Source: Chitinophagaceae bacterium (lineage in GTDB: Bacteria > Bacteroidota > Bacteroidia > Chitinophagales > Chitinophagaceae). From it: 37,493 bases of DNA. Positions 23,717 through 30,790 of the stretch are shown in pieces; position 1 is the stretch's first letter; each line of letters opens with the position of its first letter. Made by a program: the position numbers and the translations under genes. The stretch is from NCBI GenBank assembly GCA_009885535.1, contig VFKL01000049.1:1-37493 (forward strand), written 5' to 3'. Below the pieces are notes generated by a model, which did no database searches, was not told where the DNA came from, and saw only the letters and a program-made list of their open reading frames with translations.

Positions 23717-24376
23717 ATGAAGTCAATACTCATTGGCATTTTAGTCATTGTATCTGGAGCAATCTTATATATTGCCATTCCCAAAAAATCAAACAAAAAT
23801 ATGAATATTAAACAACGCTTATTAAAAGCTGCTTACCCTATGGTGATGAAAATGAGTAAAAAAAATCACCTCGCAAACATTAAAAATGAAAAGCCAACAT
23901 CTGATTTTTTTAATTTAAAAATAATGTTGAATGATGGTTCTATGCTGCCTTTGGATTCATTTAAAGGGAAAAAAATAATGATTGTAAATACCGCATCTGA
24001 TTGTGGTTTTACAGGACAATACGATCAACTAGAAAAATTATATCAAAAACATAAGGACAGATTAATCATAATTGGATTTCCATCGAATGAATTTGGAAAT
24101 CAAGAAAAAGGTTCTGATGCTTCGATATCGAGCTTTTGTAAATTTAATTACGGCGTTCAATTTCCAATAGCAATAAAAGGTGAAGTTTTAAAAAGTGATA
24201 CGCAACAAGATGTATATAAATGGCTCACCGATAAATCTATAAACGGTTGGAATGACCAGGTTCCCACTTGGAATTTTTGTAAATATCTCATCAATGAACA
24301 AGGCGTTTTAGTAGATTTTTTCAACTCAGGAATTGATCCGCTTGGTAGTGAAGTTGAGGAGGCGTTGGGGAGGTAA
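23717..24376 (+). CDS. Glutathione peroxidase family thiol peroxidase, membrane-anchored
   Basis: 219 residues. An N-terminal hydrophobic helix (about 3-21, ILIGILVIVSGAILYIAI) anchors it to the membrane. The peroxidase domain covers about 60-219. The peroxidatic cysteine is C96 in NTASDCGFTGQY, with the rest of the catalytic set in FPSNEFGNQE (Q129) and VPTWNFCKYLI (W185, N186). C141 (SSFCKFNYGV) sits where the resolving cysteine of thioredoxin-dependent members lies, so thioredoxin rather than glutathione is the probable reductant. It is a cysteine enzyme, with no selenocysteine codon. A C/G-rich repeat begins at the last bases of its stop codon. Confidence 0.92.
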   Translation: MKSILIGILVIVSGAILYIAIPKKSNKNMNIKQRLLKAAYPMVMKMSKKNHLANIKNEKPTSDFFNLKIMLNDGSMLPLDSFKGKKIMIVNTASDCGFTGQYDQLEKLYQKHKDRLIIIGFPSNEFGNQEKGSDASISSFCKFNYGVQFPIAIKGEVLKSDTQQDVYKWLTDKSINGWNDQVPTWNFCKYLINEQGVLVDFFNSGIDPLGSEVEEALGR

Positions 24377-24424
24377 AGCCCCCATCCCCAGCCCTTCCCC
24401 CAAAGGTGAAGGGAGCGTGAGTAT
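24375..24424 (+). repeat. C/G-rich dispersed repeat with GGTGAAGGGAGCG, copy 1
   Basis: It begins on the last two bases of the peroxidase stop codon. Contents: CCCCCATCCCCAGCCCTTCC, then AAAGGTGAAGGGAGCGTGAG. A second copy is at 24511-24555 and an inverted one at 36201-36240. Confidence 0.85.
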
Positions 24425-24479
24425 GACTCGTCCTAAAAAAAGTTTACAGTTTAATTGATTAATCCTGTTATTAGTTTAC

Positions 24480-24555
24480 ACAGCTTCCCCCTTGGGGGAT
24501 CGAGGGGGCTTTCCTTCCCCAACCCTTCCCCCGAAAGGTGAAGGGAGCGTGAGTA
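24480..24555 (+). repeat. 33-bp palindromic C/G element joined to GGTGAAGGGAGCG repeat, copy 2
   Basis: 24480-24512 is a 33-mer containing the palindrome CCCCCTTGGGGG and ending GAGGGGGCTTT. It recurs at 30758-30790 with one mismatch. It is followed directly by another copy of the repeat at 24375. Confidence 0.85.
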
Positions 24556-24593
24556 TTCTAAACTTCAAAAAACGCTAACGGTTCAAGAAGCCA

Positions 24594-24755
24594 AAAACGG
24601 AAAATACTTATAACCTTTTGAACCCATTGAACCCATTGAACCTTTTGAACATTTTTTTGGCACAAAGTTTTTTTAAACAAAATTTGCTAATAAACGGAAA
24701 ATGCTTCCAACCTTTTGAACCCATTGAACGCATTGAACCTTTTGAACCTTTTCTT
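24594..24755 (+). repeat. Two tandem ~97-bp units, each with four nonamers
   Basis: Each unit starts AACGGAAAAT and then carries four nonamers in the same order: CCTTTTGAA, CCCATTGAA, C(C/G)CATTGAA, CCTTTTGAA (24614-24649 and 24711-24746). The offset between units is 97 bp. The junction of the second unit (24696-24719) is found unchanged, inverted, at 36003-36026. Confidence 0.9.
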
Positions 24756-24771
24756 GGGATGGGGCTAAAAA

Positions 24772-24809
24772 AAACCGCCATATTAAACATACAGCGGTTT
24801 GATTTTTTT
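24772..24809. terminator. Bidirectional intrinsic terminator
   Basis: AAACCGC (24772-24778) pairs with GCGGTTT (24794-24800). T runs follow on the plus strand and A runs precede it, which read as T on the minus strand. It separates the peroxidase transcript (plus) from the convergent T9SS gene (minus), whose stop is at 24822. Confidence 0.75.
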
Positions 24810-24821
24810 GAAATTTCGTGA

Positions 24822-26873
24822 TTACAATTTCGTGATTTTCTTAATCAACGTTTCTCCACTCAATTGAATTGTTACTAAATAAATTCCTTTTATTAAATTA
24901 TTTACATTCACAGGAATATTATTGCTGCCTGCAATTACATTTGTCGTTCCATTATAAACCTTTCTTCCACTTAAATCTGTAATTACGATTGAAGCTTTTT
25001 CGTTTGCTTCTGCTTCCAAAGAAATATTCATTATTGATGCGATTACTGGATTTGGATTAATCTGCATTTCAACGAATCCAAGATTTTTCACATTTCTAAC
25101 AGCGCTTATTTTATAACTATTATCTACATCAATTGACTTTATGCGATAAAAATTATTTCCTTTTGTTGGGTTTGCATCCATAAAACGATACGTCTGTTTT
25201 GAAGCAGTGTTACCAATAGCGATTACACTGCCAATTGAAACATAATTTATGCCATTTGTACTACGCTCTATTTCGAACTTGCTTGAGTTAATTTCATTTG
25301 TAGTAACCCAAGTTAAATTATTGGATTTACCAGCGCGTGTTGCGTCAAAACTCAACATAGTTACAGGTACTGTTCCTAAATAAGAAATATTAACGTCATC
25401 TAACCCAATTGAATTGCCATAATCACTCACACCTTCAAATCCAATTTGTATGGTTTGTCCATTATAGGCTGATAAATCAACCAATTCATTTTTCCAGCCT
25501 GGTGTTGAAAACGTTGCATCATATCTTTGATACCCTGCAATTCTTGTCCATGTAGCGCCTCTATTTGTTGATACGCATAAAAACAAACTATCAGCACTTG
25601 TTGAAACTTCATTATCGTGGCTCATGTAAAAGCTAATAGTAGAAACCACACTATTTAAAGAAGCTGGAGTTGGCAATGTAATACACTTACTAAATAATCT
25701 ACTGGTAAAGCCATTTGAAGCCGAACCACTATAACAATCAAATAAATAAAAACTGCTTCCAGTTGATCTAGGACTTAATGTGCCATAACTGGTATAGTCT
25801 CCAGTTTGTGACGACCACAAATTTAAATTTCCGGCTAATAATTCTGTATTAGGGAAACTTGTAGGAATGGTAGATTCAAAATCTTCAGAAATAGGAAAGT
25901 TTGTTAATACAGTTGAAGTGGAACTTGTATTTGCAGCTATATCATTTAATGCGTTTTGATCGCTAGAGTACACCACAGAAGCGGTTTCAAAATTCTGACC
26001 TGGATTATTTAAATTAACTCCTGTAAAATTGATTAATTCGTACTCTCCTACCAATATTTGGTTTGCATTTGTAACGTTTGCTTCATATGTGTTTGAACCA
26101 GATACTTGTAAATTAACCGTAACTGCACCAGCTGGAATTGTACTTGATCCTTCGTTAGACAATGCAACTTTGATGGTTTGATTGATATTATAACAAGAAA
26201 CAGATGGGTTTACAATACTTGTGATACTTGCATCAATATTGTATGTGTGTTTAAATTGAATAGATGGTCTAAATCCAGAAGCTGTAAGAGAAGGATTTGA
26301 ACTCAAAGTACCACTGCTGTTATATCTGCGTGCAGTAAGTAATGCAGTATTTGAACGATTTCCTTGTGTGCAATTAAAAGAATATCCAGGGTACGCAACA
26401 CCATCAAGTCTTTCAACTAAAATTTGTAAATTATCTCCAGCAGTTCTTACAAATTGTGTTTGTAACCTTACCGTTATTATTCCATTTACAGGATTTGCAT
26501 TTAACACGCTATCATAAACCAAAGTGTATGATGGTCGATTAACTAAATATGCTCCTGAAGTAAAAGATTGTGAAGCAGAAGATACATTTTTCATGTATAA
26601 TTTAAAGTTGGAAATGTTTGTAGAAGAACCAACTGTACTTACAAAAAAACTAACTTCCTGAATTGCAGAACCAGCGGTCGTGAAATTATTTGTACCAATT
26701 TCATCATTGGTGTAAATAGCTTCACTTACATGATACTTGGTTGTATTAGGGGCCACACCAGCAGCACCAACTACGTAATTTGGACTACTAAGTGTACTGT
26801 CAATTTTTATAGTTTGTGCTATTGTAGTTAAGCAAAACAACAAAAAGGCTATTGGTAATAAATAACGTTTCAT
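24822..26873 (-). CDS. Secreted protein with choice-of-anchor/cleaved-adhesin domain and T9SS sorting domain
   Basis: 683 residues from the ATG at 26871-26873; an in-frame ATG 30 bp upstream gives a poor N-terminus, while this one yields the signal peptide MKRYLLPIAFLLFCLTTIAQ. Residues about 20-200 are a beta-rich domain, followed by a CARDB-like segment (about 205-320, SITSIVNPSVSCYNINQTIK). Residues about 325-500 look like a choice-of-anchor J / cleaved-adhesin fold: PISEDFES, STNRGATWTRI, WKNELVDLSAYNGQTIQIGF, and GLDDVNI, the carbohydrate- or adhesin-type beta sandwich. The last ~85 residues (INPNP ... GIYLVTIQLSGETLIKKI) are a T9SS type A sorting signal. It is likely surface-exposed; function unknown. 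Confidence 0.88.
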   Translation of the reverse strand: MKRYLLPIAFLLFCLTTIAQTIKIDSTLSSPNYVVGAAGVAPNTTKYHVSEAIYTNDEIGTNNFTTAGSAIQEVSFFVSTVGSSTNISNFKLYMKNVSSASQSFTSGAYLVNRPSYTLVYDSVLNANPVNGIITVRLQTQFVRTAGDNLQILVERLDGVAYPGYSFNCTQGNRSNTALLTARRYNSSGTLSSNPSLTASGFRPSIQFKHTYNIDASITSIVNPSVSCYNINQTIKVALSNEGSSTIPAGAVTVNLQVSGSNTYEANVTNANQILVGEYELINFTGVNLNNPGQNFETASVVYSSDQNALNDIAANTSSTSTVLTNFPISEDFESTIPTSFPNTELLAGNLNLWSSQTGDYTSYGTLSPRSTGSSFYLFDCYSGSASNGFTSRLFSKCITLPTPASLNSVVSTISFYMSHDNEVSTSADSLFLCVSTNRGATWTRIAGYQRYDATFSTPGWKNELVDLSAYNGQTIQIGFEGVSDYGNSIGLDDVNISYLGTVPVTMLSFDATRAGKSNNLTWVTTNEINSSKFEIERSTNGINYVSIGSVIAIGNTASKQTYRFMDANPTKGNNFYRIKSIDVDNSYKISAVRNVKNLGFVEMQINPNPVIASIMNISLEAEANEKASIVITDLSGRKVYNGTTNVIAGSNNIPVNVNNLIKGIYLVTIQLSGETLIKKITKL

Positions 26874-26983
26874 ATTTTTTTGTTTTTGTTTATGAAATTG
26901 CAATTTAAATTAATTAATGAATTTGTCCAAAATAAAAAATTAACTTAATCAAAACTTAAAGTGGCATATTTATAAATGATCAA

Positions 26984-27092
26984 TTAGACCGATTAGACAT
27001 ATGTAATGGTCCAGTGAAATTGTCCCAAACAGGTGTCATCTAGGCATTGTACTATAAAATATATAACTAAACAGTAATTATAATTGGTATTA
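26984..27092 (-). mobile_element. MITE-like element, copy 2 (109 bp)
   Basis: Terminal repeats on the plus strand are TTAGACCGATTA (26984-26995) and TAATTGGTATTA (27081-27092). On the minus strand it aligns along nearly its whole length with the copy at 23589; it has an extra ~9 bp around CAATTTCACTGG. It lies between the T9SS gene and kdsB and ends 22 bp before the kdsB start. Confidence 0.7.
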
Positions 27093-27114
27093 CCATTAAT
27101 TTCACTAAAAAAAG

Positions 27115-27858
27115 ATGAAGAAGATAGCTCTGATTCCGGCTAGATATGCAGCAAACCGTTTCCCTTATAAATTAATGCAAAAAATTGGCAACAAATCAGT
27201 TATCGTTCATACCTACCAAAACACCGTTGCTACCGGATTATTTGATGAAGTGGCTGTTGTTACGGATAGTGAAATTATTTTCGAAGAAATTACAAATGTT
27301 GGTGGAAAAGCCATTATGAGTAAACAAGTTCATGAAAGTGGCAGCGATAGAATTGCAGAAGCCATTTTGGACATGGAAGCCGATGTAGTCATTAATGTTC
27401 AAGGTGATGAGCCTTTTATTGATGCTTTATCTTTAAAAAAACTGATTGAAGTGTTTAATGATAAACAAGTTGGCGTAGCATCTGTAATGAAAAAATTTAC
27501 AAACGAAGCTAATGTTGCTGATGTGAATTATGTAAAAGTGGTGGTTGATAAAAATAATAACGCATTATATTTTAGCCGAAGTCCAATTCCGTTTAATAGA
27601 GACAAATCATTGGATGCTGTATATTTTGAGCACATCGGTGTGTATGCTTTTCGTAAAGAAATGCTACTTCAATTTACCAAATGGGAGATGACACCTTTAG
27701 AGTCTGTTGAAAAAATAGAATGTTTAAGATACTTAGAGAACGGCGTTTCAATAAAAATGGTATTAACCGAACATACCGGTGTAAAAATCGACGTGCCCGA
27801 AGATTTGGCAAAAGCACAAGCTTATTTTGACAATATTACTTCACATCAAAATCAATAA
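27115..27858 (+). CDS. kdsB: 3-deoxy-manno-octulosonate cytidylyltransferase
   Basis: 247 residues, the usual size. It activates Kdo as CMP-Kdo for lipopolysaccharide synthesis in the cytoplasm. Motifs: IALIPARYAANRFPYKLM (nucleotide-binding loop, with R and K), VVTDSEIIFEE, HESGSDRIAEA, VINVQGDEPFID (metal- and nucleotide-binding), YFSRSPIPF, HIGVYAFRKEML and TPLESVEKIECLR. All are conserved. Its 3' end overlaps the convergent reductase gene by 23 bp. A MITE-like element lies directly upstream and may cover or supply its promoter. Confidence 0.95.
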   Translation: MKKIALIPARYAANRFPYKLMQKIGNKSVIVHTYQNTVATGLFDEVAVVTDSEIIFEEITNVGGKAIMSKQVHESGSDRIAEAILDMEADVVINVQGDEPFIDALSLKKLIEVFNDKQVGVASVMKKFTNEANVADVNYVKVVVDKNNNALYFSRSPIPFNRDKSLDAVYFEHIGVYAFRKEMLLQFTKWEMTPLESVEKIECLRYLENGVSIKMVLTEHTGVKIDVPEDLAKAQAYFDNITSHQNQ

Positions 27859-28912
27859 AAACCTTGTCTGTAGTAGGATGCGATTGACAAGTTAAGATAA
27901 ATCCTTGTTCCAATTCTTCTTGTTCCAATGCATAATTTACATCCATGCGCACATTGCCTTGCATCAATTTTGCCCTGCATGTGCAGCAAACACCTCCTTT
28001 GCATGCAAATGGTAAATCGGCTCCTTGTTGCAATGCAGCATCTAAAATATTTTGACCATTATATGCCAATTGAAAATCAAAAGTTCTTCCATCTAACTTT
28101 ATGGAAACATCACTTTTAGGACCCAAATTTTCTAAATTAACATCATTAGTAATTTTTTTATTTTCTTGCAGTACAGGTGTGCCAAAAAGCTCAAAATGAA
28201 TTTGATTTTTTTGCATTCCAGCAATTTGTAAATAATCTGTTGCCGAAAAAATCATTGCTTCAGGACCGCATAAATATGCCGCTGAAAATGCATTATAGTC
28301 TACAAGCTTTTGTAGTCCATTTAATTTATCCGCATCAATTCTACCATAAAATATTTCTGCATCCATTTTTTCTCGGCTCAAAATATTTATTAATGTAAGC
28401 CTTTCAATGTATTTATTTTTAAGGTTTTCCAGTTCTTCAAAAAATGCAATTGAACTTCTATTTTTATTGCCATAAATTAAGGTGAATGTGCTGTTTGGCT
28501 GCGTAGATAAAGTATCTTTTATAATTGAAATAATTGGCGTAATTCCACTACCTGCTGCAATGCCTAAATATTGTGGTTTATTTTCATTGTACTTCGATGT
28601 GAAATTTCCTGTTGGTGGCATGATGTCTAAAATATCATTCACTTTCAAAAAATCATTTGCAAATGTTGAGAAAGTGCCGCCATTTATTTTTTTAATCGCA
28701 ATTTTTAATTTTTTTTCAAATGGTGCCGAGCAAATTGAATAAGATCTTCTCACTTCCTCGCCATTTATTTCTTTTTTTATAGTGATGTTTTGACCTGATT
28801 TAAATTGAAATGTAGATACCAAATCAATGGGCAAATCAAATTCAATTGAAATACAATCTGAAGTTTCTCTAGTAATTTCTTTGATGCGAAGCGCGTAAAA
28901 TTGATGTGCCAT
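27836..28912 (-). CDS. PaaE-like NAD(P)H-dependent ferredoxin reductase with 2Fe-2S domain
   Basis: 358 residues with three modules. Residues 1-105 are the FAD barrel (RRSYSICSAP, FAD-binding RxYS; GGTFSTFANDFLK). Residues about 110-235 are the NAD-binding domain (LGIAAGSGITPIISI, YLCGPEAMI). Residues about 265-358 are a plant-type 2Fe-2S ferredoxin with C304, C309, C312 and C342 (ACKGGVCCTCR ... LTCQSHP). This is the layout of PaaE, the reductase of phenylacetyl-CoA epoxidase, and of related reductases such as Hcr. The oxygenase subunits PaaABCD are not here, so its partner is elsewhere or different. A TetR regulator gene ends 2 bp upstream on the same strand. Confidence 0.88.
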   Translation of the reverse strand: MAHQFYALRIKEITRETSDCISIEFDLPIDLVSTFQFKSGQNITIKKEINGEEVRRSYSICSAPFEKKLKIAIKKINGGTFSTFANDFLKVNDILDIMPPTGNFTSKYNENKPQYLGIAAGSGITPIISIIKDTLSTQPNSTFTLIYGNKNRSSIAFFEELENLKNKYIERLTLINILSREKMDAEIFYGRIDADKLNGLQKLVDYNAFSAAYLCGPEAMIFSATDYLQIAGMQKNQIHFELFGTPVLQENKKITNDVNLENLGPKSDVSIKLDGRTFDFQLAYNGQNILDAALQQGADLPFACKGGVCCTCRAKLMQGNVRMDVNYALEQEELEQGFILTCQSHPTTDKVFIDFDVK

Positions 28913-28914
28913 TT

Positions 28915-29505
28915 TTATTTTATTAAGCCGGTTAACAATTGAGTTACCATTGTTTTTTCCAATTCCTCTATGTCGATATTTTTTTTATGTTGTTGCCAAA
29001 ATTCCAACCCTCTAACTGCTGACAATATCGTAAACGTTAAAACCTCTGGATTTAATTTTTTTATTGACTTTTCCGATATTCCAAGTTTTATCATTTCAAT
29101 CAGCTTACTTTCATAGAGTTTTCGCTGATTTAAAAAGTTTTTTAAAAACGGCTCTTGCAAATGCTTCCATTCATGATTGGCCACATAAACCATATCATAA
29201 TCTTCAAGCATTTTATGAATATGAAACCGAATTATTTTTTCTAATTTGCTTGTAACACCAATTTCAAATTGCTCCAATTCATTGATTTGATTGATGAAAT
29301 CATTGGCTACTTTAAAGCAAATAATTTGCAACAATTCACTTTTAGAACCAATGTGGTTATATAAGCTAGATGCTTCAACACCAATATCAACTGCCAATTC
29401 ACGCATTGATGTTGCTGAAAAACCTTTCTTTCTAAAAAGTTTTGCTGCATTTTTAGAAATAGATTCCTTCTTTGACTCGTTGTGTACAGGAATAATTTTG
29501 GACAT
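28915..29505 (-). CDS. TetR family transcriptional regulator
   Basis: 196 residues. The N-terminal helix-turn-helix (about 15-62) reads KNAAKLFRKKGFSATSMREL, then VDIGVEASSLYNHIGSKSEL, with the family's YNHIGSKxEL ending. The helical C-terminal domain is the usual ligand and dimer part. It is 2 bp upstream of the PaaE-like gene, certainly in one transcript, so it most likely controls that reductase and itself. In other bacteria TetR regulators of phenylacetate genes respond to phenylacetyl-CoA; that ligand is inference here. A candidate operator overlaps its own promoter. Confidence 0.92.
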   Translation of the reverse strand: MSKIIPVHNESKKESISKNAAKLFRKKGFSATSMRELAVDIGVEASSLYNHIGSKSELLQIICFKVANDFINQINELEQFEIGVTSKLEKIIRFHIHKMLEDYDMVYVANHEWKHLQEPFLKNFLNQRKLYESKLIEMIKLGISEKSIKKLNPEVLTFTILSAVRGLEFWQQHKKNIDIEELEKTMVTQLLTGLIK

Positions 29506-29518
29506 CCTACGCTTTTTA

Positions 29519-29539
29519 CAAAACTAACGCTTATTCGTT
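29519..29539 (-). promoter_or_regulatory. Candidate promoter -7 box and TetR operator
   Basis: On the minus strand TAGTTTTG (29526-29519) matches the -7 consensus exactly, 13 bp before the start codon. Directly upstream, between the -7 and expected -33 positions, is the inverted repeat AACG-N6-CGTT (29526-29539), placed where a bound repressor would block RNA polymerase. No TTTG -33 box is seen. Confidence 0.4.
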
Positions 29540-29699
29540 TTTAATTGGGTCTATTTTTCTAGTAAAAATAAATTCCGAAAAATAATATTGAAATAATTAT
29601 GAATTTCATTTTTTAGTTTCTACTTTAGCCACCGAATTTTTAAGCAACTAATCCGCAGTATCTTATCCAAAGCTTCCCCCCAATAAAAAAATATTATTT

Positions 29700-29826
29700 A
29701 ACTAGATTGCTGTGATTTACGGCCATCAATTTTACATACTTACGTGCTCATTTATGCACGAACTTTTTCTTGTGGTTTCAGAGGTAAGCAAGGCCGGTGA
29801 TTTCTATCACTGGCCATTTTTTATAT
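29700..29826 (+). ncRNA. Candidate structured RNA ending in an intrinsic terminator
   Basis: The gap 29506-29820 has no protein gene, yet a strong plus-strand terminator stands at its end. Upstream of it I see a hairpin CGTGC (29743-29747) / GCACG (29756-29760), enclosed by TTGC (29707-29710) plus TTAC (29717-29720) pairing with the contiguous GTAAGCAA (29784-29791). The promoter is uncertain: TACTTTAG at 29621-29628 is one base off the -7 consensus and has no -33. It does not match tmRNA, the SRP RNA signature or RNase P RNA. Both flanking genes are on the minus strand, so it is not a leader of either. Confidence 0.35.
29792..29826 (+). terminator. Orphan intrinsic terminator (plus strand)
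   Basis: GGCCGGTGAT (29792-29801) pairs with ATCACTGGCC (29806-29815) with one G-U pair and a 4-nt loop, followed by ATTTTTTATATT. On the minus strand the hairpin is followed by TTGCTTACC, which is not a U-tract, so it acts on plus-strand RNA. Confidence 0.75.
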
Positions 29827-30483
29827 TAAGCCTCGATTTATAAATTCTACTAAAGATTTTCCTGCTTTCATAATGGCTAAGATGTTCTTTTTTACATCCT
29901 TTGATAGTAATAAGTCATCGCTAATATTTTTTTGAACAATAAAGCTTTTTAGTTTTAAAAATTCTATGGCTTCATTGTCTTCTTCGTATCCTTTTGGTGG
30001 TCTTATCAATTTGTCTGATTCTGCCAAGCCGTTTTCAAATTGCTTTTTAAATTCCGTTTTCTTCATCAAAGACTTTAGTTCGCCTATATTGTAGTCAATT
30101 TCTTGTCTTATTTTTTTTAATTCTTCGTTTTCTGGCATCCAAATTCCACAGGCAATAAAACATTTGTTAGGTTCGAGATGAAAATAGTATCCCGCACCAA
30201 TACCTTTTTTTCCATTTTGATTAAAATAAGCAGACATGTTGTTTTTATACGGATTTTTATTTTTGCTAAATCTAACGTCCCTGTTTATACGAAACGTACA
30301 ATCTTTTGCTATCAACATATCTAAACTCGGGTCAATCAATTTTAAACTTGAGAGTAACTCATCCACGAAATTTTCAAAAGATAATTTGGCATCGAGGTAT
30401 TCATTTCGATGTTCGTCCATCCAGACTTTATTGTTGTTTTTTTCTAGTTTTTGGAGGAATTGAAGGATTTGCGGTAGCGTCAT
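29821..30483 (-). CDS. DUF2461 domain protein
   Basis: 220 residues from the ATG at 30481-30483. The frame is open further upstream, but those 15 codons are translated intergenic repeat, so the later ATG (MTLPQILQFLQKLEKNNNKVW) is preferred. The DUF2461 (TIGR02453) pattern is clear: NNNKVWMDEHRNEYLDAK, then FRINRDVRFSKNKNPYKNNMS (in two parts), YYFHLEPNKCFIACGIWMPE, and a late RPPKGY. No function is established for the family; it is soluble and single-domain. It ends against the plus-strand terminator, with a few bases of overlap. Confidence 0.9.
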   Translation of the reverse strand: MTLPQILQFLQKLEKNNNKVWMDEHRNEYLDAKLSFENFVDELLSSLKLIDPSLDMLIAKDCTFRINRDVRFSKNKNPYKNNMSAYFNQNGKKGIGAGYYFHLEPNKCFIACGIWMPENEELKKIRQEIDYNIGELKSLMKKTEFKKQFENGLAESDKLIRPPKGYEEDNEAIEFLKLKSFIVQKNISDDLLLSKDVKKNILAIMKAGKSLVEFINRGLI

Positions 30484-30491
30484 TTTGAAAA

Positions 30492-30620
30492 GAGGTTTGT
30501 GAGGTTTGTAGGGGTTGAAAATCTTCAACCCTTACGTTGAAGTTTGAGAGGTTTGAGAGGTTGAAAATCTTCAACCCTTACAAGATGTTTGAGAGGTTTA
30601 TGAAGTTTATGAGGTTTCAA
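30492..30620 (+). repeat. GAGGTTTGT-type repeats with two GTTGAA/TTCAAC palindromes
   Basis: GAGGTTTGT occurs twice in tandem (30492-30509). It is followed by two copies of a palindrome, GGTTGAAAATCTTCAACC (within 30511-30535 and 30559-30581), each followed by CTTAC, and by GTTTGAGAG-like units. The first units lie immediately upstream of the DUF2461 start. A related GAGGTTTGTGAGGTT stretch is at 35936. Confidence 0.85.
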
Positions 30621-30693
30621 ACATTTTGAAATTCTCTCTAGTTTCTCGCAAGGAAAAAAAGATTTTTTACACAAAATTTTGATAATGTACACC

Positions 30694-30709
30694 CACCGTT
30701 AAAACGGTG
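30694..30709. repeat. Short perfect palindrome CACCGTT/AACGGTG
   Basis: CACCGTT (30694-30700) and AACGGTG (30703-30709) form a 7-bp stem with a 2-nt loop. There is no T-tract after it on either strand, so it is probably not a terminator. Confidence 0.6.
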
Positions 30710-30757
30710 AGCTAGCAAATTCAATAATGTTGACAAATTCAATAATTTTATATGCTT

Positions 30758-30790
30758 ACAGCTTCCCCCTTGGGGGATTGAGGGGGCTTT
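30758..30790 (+). repeat. 33-bp palindromic C/G element, second copy
   Basis: It matches 24480-24512 at 32 of 33 positions. Its last two bases are part of the stop codon of the HNH gene (30789-30791, minus strand). Confidence 0.9.

Noticed and set aside
24608-24821. Open frames on both strands around the nonamer arrays
   Set aside because: The translations are MNPLNPLNLL-like or GSKGSMRSMG-like products of the 9-bp repeat and nothing else.
29630-29826. 6S, SRP or tmRNA gene in the TetR upstream gap
   Set aside because: No closing stem between the ends for 6S, no GGAAGGAAGC SRP tip, and no tmRNA acceptor or tag reading frame. Kept only as an unnamed RNA candidate.
30484-30528. Longer N-terminus of the DUF2461 protein
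   Set aside because: The extra 15 codons fall in the GAGGTTTGT repeat, and the family core begins at the ATG at 30483.
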